The notes beneath the pieces were generated by a model. That model did not search any database, had not been told where the DNA came from, and saw nothing but the letters and a program-made list of their open reading frames with translations. Position numbers and translations under genes: made by a program. From positions 1 to 6,881 of the forward strand of contig JANQOC010000123.1 in NCBI GenBank assembly GCA_028279265.1: a stretch of 6,881 nucleotides of DNA, written 5' to 3'. The DNA comes from Hyphomicrobiales bacterium. Lineage in GTDB: Bacteria; Pseudomonadota; Alphaproteobacteria; Rhizobiales; CAYWUX01. Shown piece after piece: positions 1 through 5,940 of this stretch (the stretch's first letter is position 1; every line of letters begins with the position of its first letter).

Positions 1-3
1 ATG

Positions 4-42
4 AAGCAAGCTAGAGTGAAGAGGGCTTACTCTAACTTGCTT
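4..42. repeat. long imperfect hairpin at the window edge
   Basis: The two arms AAGCAAG-c-TAGAGT-g-AAG (4-21) and CTT-ACTCTA-a-CTTGCTT (26-42) pair over about 16 bp around an AGGG loop, with one C-A mismatch and one bulged G. There is no T-run at 43-60 to make it a classical plus-strand terminator, and the sequence needed to judge the minus strand lies outside the window. It could be the terminator of the minus-strand gene at 604-182 (140 bases beyond its stop), a processing site or a short dispersed repeat. The pairing is seen directly; the role is open. Confidence 0.5.
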
Positions 43-181
43 GAAACAGCGCGTGTGCGGGGTTAATGCGCTGTCAATTCACAGATTAGTATAAGTTTAT
101 GTAAAGAATGTGATCACTTCAGGCATATCCGAGCCTGTGGAAAACTTTGTCCCGGGACGTCCCGAGCAACGGATTGTCGTC

Positions 182-604
182 TCAAATCGGCTTCCTGCGC
201 GGCAGCGGAATATTTCGTTCGGTGCGCCCGGCTTGTTTTGCCCCTGACTTTTTGGCTTCGCTGAGCTGGGTTGCCGGACGTTCGACCGGATTCCTAATGG
301 GTTTAGGGACAAATTCGCGGCATCGGAATTTCAAATTCTCTTCGTAGAGAATATACGACTTGATCTTGGAGAGCTGCTCGGTCGTCAGGTTCTGGACGGC
401 CCATTCCGACCCTTTTTCCATCCAGTTGCGTATCTCATCGATATTTAACCCACCGCCGGTGTTGAGTATTTCCTCACAGAATTTGTCGGTGTCGTTCTGG
501 GAAGCCTGGGCCCATGAATGCGGCACAGACATGAAGAAAGACAGGCCTAAGAATATCCAGGAAAATTTCCAGGCTGCTGCAATTTTTACGGACTTCGAAC
601 TCAT
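182..604 (-). CDS. small exported protein of unknown function, 140 aa
   Basis: I do not recognise a family. Residues 1-12 are basic (two lysines before the core, one after), residues 14-30 are hydrophobic, and SWAQA at 30-34 is a fitting signal peptidase I site, so the mature protein of about 106 residues is probably periplasmic or secreted. The mature part has only two cysteines (C43 and C95), which could form a disulfide. Its middle (about 53-95) looks helical and polar. The C-terminal 45 residues are rich in Pro, Arg and Lys and end in NIPLPRRKPI, a type of tail I associate with small exported alphaproteobacterial proteins (inference). The start at 604 is chosen because the next Met (residue 25) would destroy the signal peptide, although no good Shine-Dalgarno sequence precedes it. 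The gene stands alone, with 223 bases separating it from the selenoprotein gene upstream. Confidence 0.72.
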   Translation of the reverse strand: MSSKSVKIAAAWKFSWIFLGLSFFMSVPHSWAQASQNDTDKFCEEILNTGGGLNIDEIRNWMEKGSEWAVQNLTTEQLSKIKSYILYEENLKFRCREFVPKPIRNPVERPATQLSEAKKSGAKQAGRTERNIPLPRRKPI

Positions 605-827
605 AAAGATATTTCGCGTGAAGGTGTTTCGAGCTGAAACAGCCGGGACAAATAGATATTACGTGTTTAGTTTTGAGATTACTTAGGTCAAATCCGCGAA
701 AACGTAAATTCTCAAAATTGTGAATTGGGATAATCAATTACCATTGAGGTCATTTTTGCATCCCTTTTTTTCAATTAGCCCGGCACCCCGACCGTCCTCC
801 ACCAGCCTATCTCGCTCATAGCTAGTT

Positions 828-1349
828 CTAGGCTGTGATTTTCTTCAGGATTTCCGTCACCGCATTGACCGCCAGCGTGCGCAACTCTTCCGCACTGCGG
901 TTCTGAATCGGATGATCCACCCATACGATGGCCGGTTTAAACCCGAGGGCTTTGCCCTGGACGTCCGCCGCCTGTTCAAACTCCGTTGTAACAACAAATG
1001 TTCCGGGAATACCCTGTTTGTCCAATGTGTTCATGTCATGCAGACCGCACGACGTGCAGGACCCTCAGTCCGCCAGGGCCTCGACGACAACATCAGCCCC
1101 GTCAACGATTTTCCGCAATATCTCCGGCGTGGCAACCTTGGCGTTTGTCGGCTTGGCGACGCGCAAAGTTTTGATCCCGCGGCTGTTCAGTTCCGGCTCT
1201 AGACTATCGAGAAACTCATCGCTCCGGGTTTTACCGATATCGTACAAGGCCACTGTTTTGCCTTCAAGGGACGCCGGTGGAGCAAGGCGCTCTCGCATGG
1301 CCGGCGCTTGTTCCCCCGTGGGATCAAAAATTCTCACTTCATCGGTCAT
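828..1349 (-). CDS. UGSC family selenoprotein (in-frame UGA = selenocysteine), 173 aa
   Basis: Read through the UGA at 1067-1065, the frame gives one 173-residue protein ending at TAG (830-828). Residues 1-94 precede the Sec; the active site is U95-G-S-C98-T-S-C101-G-L-H-D, and residues 106-173 complete the domain (GIPGTFVVTTEFEQAA, later a DHP and an EEL segment). This U-G-S-C signature defines the UGSC selenoprotein family known from marine bacterial surveys, in which some members carry Cys at the Sec position. A redox role (U95/C98 selenenylsulfide, with C101 as a possible resolving thiol) is inferred from the motif; the substrate is unknown. The ATG start overlaps the TGA of the upstream thioredoxin-like gene (ATGA, 1349-1346), with an AGAGAG purine run just upstream, so translation is probably coupled. 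Conventional annotation would split this into two ORFs (1349-1065 and 1034-828) or call it a pseudogene. No signal peptide is present, so it is probably cytoplasmic. Confidence 0.92.
1035..1062 (-). promoter_or_regulatory. candidate bacterial SECIS element
   Basis: Starting two bases after the UGA, the mRNA can fold as GUC-c-UGCA-c-GUC, loop GUGC, GGU-c-UGCA-u-GAC. The lower stem is 3 bp, followed by a C/U mismatch, a 4-bp stem, a C/C mismatch and a 3-bp upper stem with two G-U pairs. The apical loop starts with G and lies about 15-18 nt downstream of the UGA. Bacterial SECIS elements sit inside the coding region directly 3' of the UGA and present an apical loop G to SelB, so position and shape fit. 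A competing small hairpin, GCAC-GUC-GUGC, is also possible. The fold was done by eye and no energy was computed. Confidence 0.6.
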
Positions 1350-2803
1350 AATTTGATCTCTCTGGTTATGGGTTTCGACTCATCGCGGTGACGGCCTGCG
1401 GTCCAACCGGTCAGAATGCCGGAAAAAAGGCCCGCCGGGCCACCTGCGCGCACGATCAACAAACCTTCTTCGTAAAATTTGGCGACATCTTCATCGGCGC
1501 GGGCGGGATCGATACCCTCTCCGACACCCTGGGCGCCGCGAATAAGATCGCGACCCGGTCTGACGGTCGCCTTGTAAAGCTCGCTTGTAATTTTATCCCG
1601 ATCCCAGCCCGCCTGGCGATAAATAGCATAATGTTCCGGACTGATGATGAGAACCGCATAAGTCGCCTCACAGAGTTTCGGATGCAGACACCCCAGCAAT
1701 CCCATGGCGTATGACCGGGTCAGTTCTTCCGGTGTCCGCGAGCGACTATCGCCGAATCCGTGGACGCCGTCCCCGGGAAAGAGCGTGACCGTATTGCTGC
1801 CGGGCGCGAAGCCCCGCGCCTCGGACAGGGGCTTCCAGGTGGGGTCCGTTTCATCCTCGGCGAAACAGAATGTGTACTTCCCCGGATTGCCGAGGGTGGC
1901 CCGGTCGATCTCCCCAGGTTTGCCGCCGCCGACATTGCGGACAATCAGCTGCAGGGCGCGACCGATGGTGGCGTTCGCCCGATTTCCCTGTCCCAGCGCA
2001 TTGATGCCCCAGTTCATACCGATCTCTCCGGCGATGGGTCCGTTGACGATGATAATCGGGCTTGAAAAACAGGTCGTGCACAGCAAGCCGTGCAGGGTGA
2101 AATTCGGCTCCAGTGCCGTTTCGAGGGCCGCCAGGACAACCGGCATGTACTGAGGCAGGCAACCGGCCAGGACCGCATTGATGGCGACCTTTTCAACCGT
2201 GCATTCAGCGAGATTGGGAGGAATGTTGCCGATGACTTCCTGGGGATCGCGATTTGTTCCGGCCAGCATGCGCGATATGCGTTCGGCCGTGGGCGGAACG
2301 ACCGGCAAGCCGTCGGTCCAGCCGCGATCATAGGCCTGCTCCACGGGATCATCAAAACGGGAAAGCGCGAACGATCTTGATTTCAATGGATTGGGACCGA
2401 AGCGCCCGCGAAGATAATCTTCGGCACCCGGCGCCACCGAGAGCGACCCGCACGCGGGTTGACCCACCGGCAGGTCGGCACCCAGATCCGGATCCTGGAA
2501 CAAGGACTGCCAGTCCTGCCGGTCCCAGCCGATAACGCGCCTGACTTCCTGTCCGCCGGATATTTCGATCAGCGTCGGCACGAATTCTATGTTCGAATGA
2601 TAGCTTTGTTCCAGGGACCGGTCGTCGCGCACACCTTCGACACCGGCAAAGAAGGTCATGTCGTCCTGGACAAATATCGTGAGAGCCGGGGACCGGGATT
2701 GCAGTTGCCTGACAACCGGTTCCACAAGGCGACAGGTGGGGCAATCCTGCTTGACAAAAAGATAGACGCCGTCGTCGAGCAATTCATTCTGTGATTCAAC
2801 CAA
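1346..2803 (-). CDS. thioredoxin-like domain fused to a large domain of unknown function; UGSC partner, 485 aa
   Basis: Residues 10-105 form a thioredoxin fold: a beta strand into CPTC (C21, C24) at the head of a helix, and the cis-proline signature FVPTL at 74-78. A linker (about 106-150) leads to a roughly 335-residue domain I cannot name. That domain begins near FDDPVEQAYDRGWTDGLPVV and contains C201, C215, a second CxxC (CTTC, 242-245), a glycine-rich block (VGGGKPGE, 291-298), a GDGVHGFG motif (344-351) and C371/C378. It has no signal peptide or obvious membrane segment. The start is TTG at 2803: an in-frame TGA lies 18 bases further upstream, no in-frame ATG or GTG precedes the fold, and GGGGGA/GGAAG runs precede the TTG. 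The gene overlaps the selenoprotein gene by ATGA, so the two are very likely translationally coupled and work together. The proposal that the CPTC domain reduces the UGSC active site is inference; the large domain could instead be a substrate enzyme. Confidence 0.85.
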   Translation of the reverse strand: MVESQNELLDDGVYLFVKQDCPTCRLVEPVVRQLQSRSPALTIFVQDDMTFFAGVEGVRDDRSLEQSYHSNIEFVPTLIEISGGQEVRRVIGWDRQDWQSLFQDPDLGADLPVGQPACGSLSVAPGAEDYLRGRFGPNPLKSRSFALSRFDDPVEQAYDRGWTDGLPVVPPTAERISRMLAGTNRDPQEVIGNIPPNLAECTVEKVAINAVLAGCLPQYMPVVLAALETALEPNFTLHGLLCTTCFSSPIIIVNGPIAGEIGMNWGINALGQGNRANATIGRALQLIVRNVGGGKPGEIDRATLGNPGKYTFCFAEDETDPTWKPLSEARGFAPGSNTVTLFPGDGVHGFGDSRSRTPEELTRSYAMGLLGCLHPKLCEATYAVLIISPEHYAIYRQAGWDRDKITSELYKATVRPGRDLIRGAQGVGEGIDPARADEDVAKFYEEGLLIVRAGGPAGLFSGILTGWTAGRHRDESKPITREIKL

Positions 2804-2844
2804 GTGCTTCCATCCCCCAAATCAAATCTCCGAAGGCGGGCGAA

Positions 2845-2875
2845 GTGTTGTCCGGCGCTTGCGGCCGGACAACAC
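2845..2875 (-). terminator. strong 12-bp hairpin between FKBP gene and thioredoxin/UGSC operon
   Basis: GTGTTGTCCGGC (2845-2856) and GCCGGACAACAC (2864-2875) pair perfectly around a 7-base loop. It begins 13 bases after the FKBP stop on the minus strand and ends about 40 bases before the TTG start of the next gene. No T-run follows on either strand, so it is not a textbook intrinsic terminator. It may be an RNA 3' stabiliser, a Rho-linked or partial terminator, or a leader structure of the thioredoxin/UGSC mRNA. The pairing is certain; the class is a best guess. Confidence 0.45.
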
Positions 2876-2888
2876 GGGCCCGGAAGCC

Positions 2889-3359
2889 TTAGTTTACAAC
2901 TTTTACGAGCTCAACTTCAAATACAAGTGTTGCGCCCGGAGGAATGACCCCACCGGCACCACGGGTTCCATAGGCAAGATTAGCAGGAATAACGAATTCG
3001 TACTTCGCGCCTTCTTTCATCAGTTGCAGACCTTCAGTCCACCCCTTGATGACACCGTTCAAGGGAAAAGTTATGGTCTGGCCGCGATCATAGGAGCTGT
3101 CGAACTGCTTTCCGTCAATGAGCTTTCCCAGATAGTGAACCTCAACCCGATCGGAGGCCCCGGGCGTCTTTCCGGAGCCCTGCTTCAGGACCTTGTACTG
3201 GAGACCGCTCTGGGTCACCTTCACACCTTTGGCTTTGGCATTGGATTTAAGGTAGTCCGTCTGAGCATCGGCCATGGCTTGGGTTCCCGTGATTGATAGA
3301 AAAAGCGCGCAGACCAAACTCAGCCAGAATTTGTGCATGAACTGCTGGGGGGTTTTCAT
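2889..3359 (-). CDS. exported FKBP-type peptidyl-prolyl cis-trans isomerase, 156 aa
   Basis: This is an extracytoplasmic folding helper that speeds up isomerisation of bonds before proline. A basic N-terminus, a hydrophobic core (about 11-25) and TQAMA ending at residue 30 make a signal peptide. One FKBP domain fills residues 50-156, and the usual FKBP12 active-site equivalents are all present: Y76, F86, D87, V103-I104, W107, Y130 and F147. The short region 31-49 is all that remains of the N-terminal dimerisation segment found in Mip/FkpA proteins, so this is a minimal, single-domain form. The ATG at 3359 is preferred over an ATG 17 codons upstream because AAAGGA sits 7-8 bases before it and the signal peptide follows at once. 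A TTGACG on the minus strand at 3442-3437 could be a -35 box, but its -10 is poor. The gene lies upstream of, and in the same direction as, the thioredoxin/UGSC pair, with a hairpin between. Confidence 0.93.
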   Translation of the reverse strand: MKTPQQFMHKFWLSLVCALFLSITGTQAMADAQTDYLKSNAKAKGVKVTQSGLQYKVLKQGSGKTPGASDRVEVHYLGKLIDGKQFDSSYDRGQTITFPLNGVIKGWTEGLQLMKEGAKYEFVIPANLAYGTRGAGGVIPPGATLVFEVELVKVVN

Positions 3360-3503
3360 ATTTTTTCCTTTAGTTTCAAGATCCAAAGTGAATGTTTGTG
3401 GTTTTCTCAAATGTTCAAATCAAATTTCTCAAGTCGCGTCAACTTAGTTGGAAATAACGACGAGATTGTGCACCTTATGAAGTGCCTAATCTTTGCTAAA
3501 TGA

Positions 3504-3527
3504 CCTGTTTTCAGCGGAAAAAACAGG
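3504..3527 (+). promoter_or_regulatory. hairpin in the presumed leader of the RidA-family gene
   Basis: CCTGTTTT (3504-3511) pairs perfectly with AAAACAGG (3520-3527) around an 8-base loop, 52 bases before the ATG at 3580. It lies in the AT-rich divergent region between the FKBP and RidA-family genes. A near-palindrome GCAC-CTTATGAA-GTGC (3470-3485) just upstream may be an operator half-site pair. No convincing -35/-10 pair was found for the plus-strand genes. The role is unknown. Confidence 0.25.
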
Positions 3528-3579
3528 GTATCTAGAGGCGTTTCAGGATCGGTCAAAGTCAAAATTCAGAAGGATTATC

Positions 3580-3978
3580 ATGCCCCGCAGGAACCTGTCG
3601 CAAAATTCGCCTTTTGAAAGAGATGTCGCCTATTCGCGTGCGGTCGTTGACGGGGAATGGATTTTCATCTCCGGAACCACCGGATTTGATTATGGCGACA
3701 TGACGATTTCCGATGATCCGGCGACCCAGGCGGAACAGTGTTTCCGCAATATTGCCTGGGCCCTTGAAGAAGCGGGGGCCGGTTTCGAGGATGTCGTCCG
3801 GGTGCGGTATATCCTGCCTGACCGTCAGGATTTCGAGCCCTGCTGGCCGGTGATACGGTCTTATCTCGATCCCGTACGGCCGGCAGCGACGATGATCGTC
3901 GCCGGTCTCGCAGACCCGCGCATGAAAATCGAAATTGAAGTCACGGCACGCAAGCAAACAGATGGTAGGCCGACATGA
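3580..3978 (+). CDS. RidA/YjgF-family protein lacking the catalytic arginine, 132 aa
   Basis: Archetypal RidA proteins are trimeric deaminases that hydrolyse reactive enamine/imine intermediates. Family features seen here are the early FISGTTGFD strand (about 28-37), the helix containing QAEQCFRNIAWALEEAG (50-66), VVRVRYIL (72-79), and the C-terminal RPAATMIVAGLADP (100-113) followed by MKIEIEVTA (115-123). In E. coli RidA this block reads PARS, with Arg105 holding the substrate carboxylate; here the equivalent is Ala103. That places the protein among Rid subfamilies that lack this arginine and are not expected to do the classical 2-aminoacrylate reaction. The ATG at 3580 is chosen because AGAAGGA lies 6 bases upstream; the open frame extends further upstream but without family similarity. 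Its TGA overlaps the start of the next gene (ATGA), so the two are co-translated. Confidence 0.92.
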   Translation: MPRRNLSQNSPFERDVAYSRAVVDGEWIFISGTTGFDYGDMTISDDPATQAEQCFRNIAWALEEAGAGFEDVVRVRYILPDRQDFEPCWPVIRSYLDPVRPAATMIVAGLADPRMKIEIEVTARKQTDGRPT

Positions 3979-4430
3979 AGAACCAGCCGAAGACCGGTAG
4001 CTGCCAGTGCGGAGCCGTGCGTTTTGAACTTCACGCGGATCCCGTCGACGTCTATTGCTGTCACTGTTTGGAATGCCGGAAACAATCGGCGTCAGCCTTT
4101 GGAATTTCCATGCCCCTGCCCGCAGCGGCCTTTAACCTGTTGCAGGGGACACCGAAAAAATGGTCCCGCCCCACGAATAGCGGCGGCGAGATCGATTGCT
4201 ATTTCTGCGGCACATGCGGCAGCCGTCTGTGGCATGAAAACTCGAAAAGACCGGATATCAGGATTATCAAGGGAGGGGCGCTCGATGAAGGTGTCAGCCT
4301 GGAAAATGCCGACCATATCTGGACCTGCCGCACCCTACCCGGACTCCCCGTGGCCAGCTTTGCCCGAACCCATGATCGCGGCAAGGATATGGCAGCGGAT
4401 CGCGAAACCGATGTGGATCAGGACAAGTAA
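3975..4430 (+). CDS. GFA-family (glutathione-dependent formaldehyde-activating/CENP-V-like) zinc protein, 151 aa
   Basis: The protein has the full zinc-cysteine set of the GFA fold: C10-x-C12 (SCQCGAVRFE), C29-H-C31-x-x-C34 (CHCLECRK) and C78-G-T-C81 (FCGTCGSRLW). The named Gfa enzyme was proposed to speed S-hydroxymethylglutathione formation, but most family members have no proven reaction, so the name should be read as a fold label. Residues 85-130 complete the beta sandwich. The last 20 residues are charged (Asp, Arg, Lys) and look disordered. The start overlaps the RidA-family stop by ATGA, which suggests a two-gene unit. The 3' end overlaps the convergent membrane-protein gene by 13 bases. 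Confidence 0.92.
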   Translation: MKNQPKTGSCQCGAVRFELHADPVDVYCCHCLECRKQSASAFGISMPLPAAAFNLLQGTPKKWSRPTNSGGEIDCYFCGTCGSRLWHENSKRPDIRIIKGGALDEGVSLENADHIWTCRTLPGLPVASFARTHDRGKDMAADRETDVDQDK

Positions 4431-4642
4431 ACTTCCAGGTGATTGACGCGCGTCAGATAGGTCAGCACCCCGAGGACCAGGGCTCCGAAAAACCAGAGGA
4501 GCAGCAACGGCAGTAATCCCGCGCTGCCGCTGTTCAGACAAACAAAAAGCATAACCAAATTGAACAGAATGAAGCTCCACTTGAACAGCAGTCCAAACGG
4601 ACCCCGCTTGCGAATGCCAAATAAGGATTCCACTTCAGACAT
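4418..4642 (-). CDS. small two-helix membrane protein of unknown function, 74 aa
   Basis: The N-terminus is charged (SLFGIRKRGPFG, 6-17) and is followed by two hydrophobic stretches at about 18-36 and 42-63, joined by a short NSGSAG turn, then a polar tail (TRVNHLEVYLS). It is probably an inner-membrane hairpin protein with the basic N-terminus in the cytoplasm. A GGGGAA purine run lies about 7 bases before the ATG at 4642. The C-terminal codons overlap the end of the GFA gene on the other strand (4418-4430). Small proteins with this GI-K/R-RGP start occur in proteobacteria, but I cannot name the family. The hydrophobic pattern and the ribosome site argue that it is real. Confidence 0.72.
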   Translation of the reverse strand: MSEVESLFGIRKRGPFGLLFKWSFILFNLVMLFVCLNSGSAGLLPLLLLWFFGALVLGVLTYLTRVNHLEVYLS

Positions 4643-4644
4643 AG

Positions 4645-4670
4645 CTAGTTCCCCAGTACTAGTTCCCCAG
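4645..4670. repeat. two direct copies of CTAGTTCCCCAG
   Basis: CTAGTTCCCCAG occurs at 4645-4656 and again at 4659-4670, separated by TA, with a degenerate third unit (AGTTAGTTCC) following at 4671. The 14-base period lies directly upstream of the minus-strand membrane-protein gene and includes its Shine-Dalgarno region. It could be a slippage duplication or a binding-site array. Confidence 0.6.
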
Positions 4671-4691
4671 AGTTAGTTCCGCTAACAGAGT

Positions 4692-4709
4692 TCCCGGCGA
4701 AGGCCGGGA
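4692..4709. repeat. REP-like hairpin element
   Basis: TCCCGGC-GAAG-GCCGGGA is a perfect 7-bp stem with a 4-base loop. Sequences of the form 'cCCGGCGAAGGCCGGGa' are frequent dispersed intergenic repeats in many alphaproteobacteria (established observation). Only one copy is in this window, so its repetitive nature here is inferred. Confidence 0.55.
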
Positions 4710-4934
4710 TCAAATACAAATAATTGGCGCACAGAGTCCGCGTCCTGGATAATCCGGAATTCCGGGCGTTGCACGGTTTCTGGTAACGGCTTATCGCCCG
4801 TTCCGAATCGGCAAATATTATCCCAGAGATTCGAAGACACAAAGTGGACCCGGTATTAGCTGTGCAAATTCCGGGATAAACAGAAAGCACCTTAATTTCT
4901 CATGCAGAAGTCCAAGCGAAGGAGACAAGGCAAA

Positions 4935-4963
4935 TTGGACATCAGGGAACGGGGGTCTATGAT
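4935..4963 (+). promoter_or_regulatory. sigma70-type promoter for the enoyl-CoA hydratase gene
   Basis: TTGGAC (4935-4940) and TATGAT (4958-4963) are separated by exactly 17 bases and differ from the TTGACA/TATAAT consensus at two positions and one position. Transcription would start near 4970, giving a leader of about 36 bases that carries AAAAGGA before the ATG at 5006. Confidence 0.6.
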
Positions 4964-5005
4964 AACCTTCACGCAGATCTGAGCCTTAAACAGGAAAAGG
5001 AATAC

Positions 5006-5776
5006 ATGCCTAACGTATTGAAAGAAATGCCGGCGCCCGGTGTGGCCAAGCTGCAAATCAACCGGCCGGACGTGCTGAATGCTCTGAATATGGAAGTTCG
5101 CCATGAACTCGATGCGGCTCTAGCCGATTGTGCGGCTGATCCGGAGACGCGCGCCGTCGTCCTGACCGGAAACGAGAAAGCCTTTGCAGCGGGTGCGGAC
5201 ATCAAGGAAATGGCGAAAGCCGGCCCGGTGGAACTTCATGCGCTCGGCATTGAACAGTTCTGGCAGAACCTCGCGGCTTTTCCCAAACCTCTGATTGCTG
5301 CGGTCAACGGCTTTGCCCTTGGGGGCGGATTTGAACTGGCGCTAGCCTGCGATATTTTGATTGTGGGAGAAAAAGCCCAGCTCGGATTACCGGAAGTACG
5401 CCTGGGCATTATGCCCGGAGGCGGCGGCACCCAGAGGCTTCTGCGCGCCTGCGGCAAATATATTGCACTCAGATATGTCATGACCGGCGACCGGTTTTCC
5501 GGCATCAAGGCCGGGGAACTGGGACTCGCGAGTGAGGTTGTCGAAGATGAACAAGTGCTTCCCCGTGCCGTTGAACTGGCCGAAAGCCTGGCCGCCCTGC
5601 CGCCACTTTCACTAGCCAAGATCAAGGAAAGTGTATTGCAGGGTATGGAGGCGCCGCTCAATGCCGCCTTGAAACAGGAACGCAGCGCCTATTACCTCCT
5701 GCACGCTTCCGAAGATAAATTCGAAGGCATGGCCGCCTTTATTGAAAAACGACCGGCCAATTTCAAAGGCAAGTAA
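5006..5776 (+). CDS. enoyl-CoA hydratase (crotonase family, PaaF/EchA-like), 256 aa
   Basis: It adds water across the trans-2 double bond of an enoyl-CoA to give a 3-hydroxyacyl-CoA, as in fatty-acid beta-oxidation or aromatic/dicarboxylate degradation. The crotonase fold spans the full length. Seen in order: NRPDVLNALN (19-28); the CoA/oxyanion segment AFAAGADIKEM (59-69); GGGFELALACD (106-116), with the second oxyanion glycine and catalytic Glu110; and GLPEVRLGIMPGGGGTQRL (127-145) with the second catalytic Glu130. Both glutamates are present, so true hydratase activity is expected. The C-terminus (KRPANFKGK) is the usual family ending. By memory it resembles E. coli PaaF over its whole length, but the chain-length preference cannot be read. 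AAAAGGA lies 5-6 bases upstream of the ATG. It stands alone downstream of its own promoter, with no other beta-oxidation gene in the window. Confidence 0.95.
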   Translation: MPNVLKEMPAPGVAKLQINRPDVLNALNMEVRHELDAALADCAADPETRAVVLTGNEKAFAAGADIKEMAKAGPVELHALGIEQFWQNLAAFPKPLIAAVNGFALGGGFELALACDILIVGEKAQLGLPEVRLGIMPGGGGTQRLLRACGKYIALRYVMTGDRFSGIKAGELGLASEVVEDEQVLPRAVELAESLAALPPLSLAKIKESVLQGMEAPLNAALKQERSAYYLLHASEDKFEGMAAFIEKRPANFKGK

Positions 5777-5804
5777 GCCTGGAGGCTTGCAGTCTCCGAA
5801 GACT
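5775..5804 (+). terminator. tandem small hairpins at the end of the enoyl-CoA hydratase gene
   Basis: AAGCC-TGGA-GGCTT (5775-5788) overlaps the stop codon and is followed at once by AGTCT-CCGA-AGACT (5791-5804). Each has a 5-bp stem and a 4-base loop, and CCCGTCTTTC follows. The stems are short and the T content modest, so this is at best a weak terminator or an mRNA 3' end structure. The rest of the gap to 5940 shows nothing clear. Confidence 0.3.
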
Positions 5805-5940
5805 CCCGTCTTTCAAACCCGCCGGCTTGGGGAATTTTGCAGTTCCCGCACTCAGCACAGGCGGGCGGCAGGGTTGATGAACGGCGGGACAGACGGGCCG
5901 CAAGTCCGTTAGACTACAGGATCGTCGGATGAAATCGGGA

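Larger units (their letters stand above)
4643..5005. other. 363-base intergenic region with repeats and a promoter
   Basis: No convincing gene is seen. The region holds short direct repeats (4645-4670), a REP-like hairpin (4692-4709), a 12-base palindrome CCGGAATTCCGG (4754-4765), a second copy of ATTCCGGG near 4867, and a promoter for the enoyl-CoA hydratase gene near its right end. A minus-strand open frame at 4890-4645 has no family features, and part of it (IPAFAGN) is just the translation of the REP-like element. Confidence 0.6.

Noticed and set aside
1..66. A 21-codon ORF starting at position 1
   Set aside because: It is very short, spans the hairpin, and its upstream context is not visible.
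148..164. Overlapping palindromes GTCCCGGGAC and CGGGACGTCCCG as a terminator of the 182-604 gene
   Set aside because: The arms are directly adjacent with no loop, and only a short T-run (GTTTT) follows at a distance; the support is too weak for a feature.
686..691. TTGACC -35 box on the minus strand upstream of the 182-604 gene
   Set aside because: The matching -10 position reads AAACAC, which is not a credible promoter box.
817..828. Shared 12-mer CATAGCTAGTTC at 817-828 and 4640-4651
   Set aside because: About one or more identical 12-mers is expected by chance in a window of this size, and the flanks do not match.
1065..1067. Nonsense mutation or frameshift making the 828-1349 gene a pseudogene
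   Set aside because: The stop is specifically UGA, the frame continues intact on the same register, and the residues after it form the UGSC selenoprotein motif with a plausible SECIS fold.
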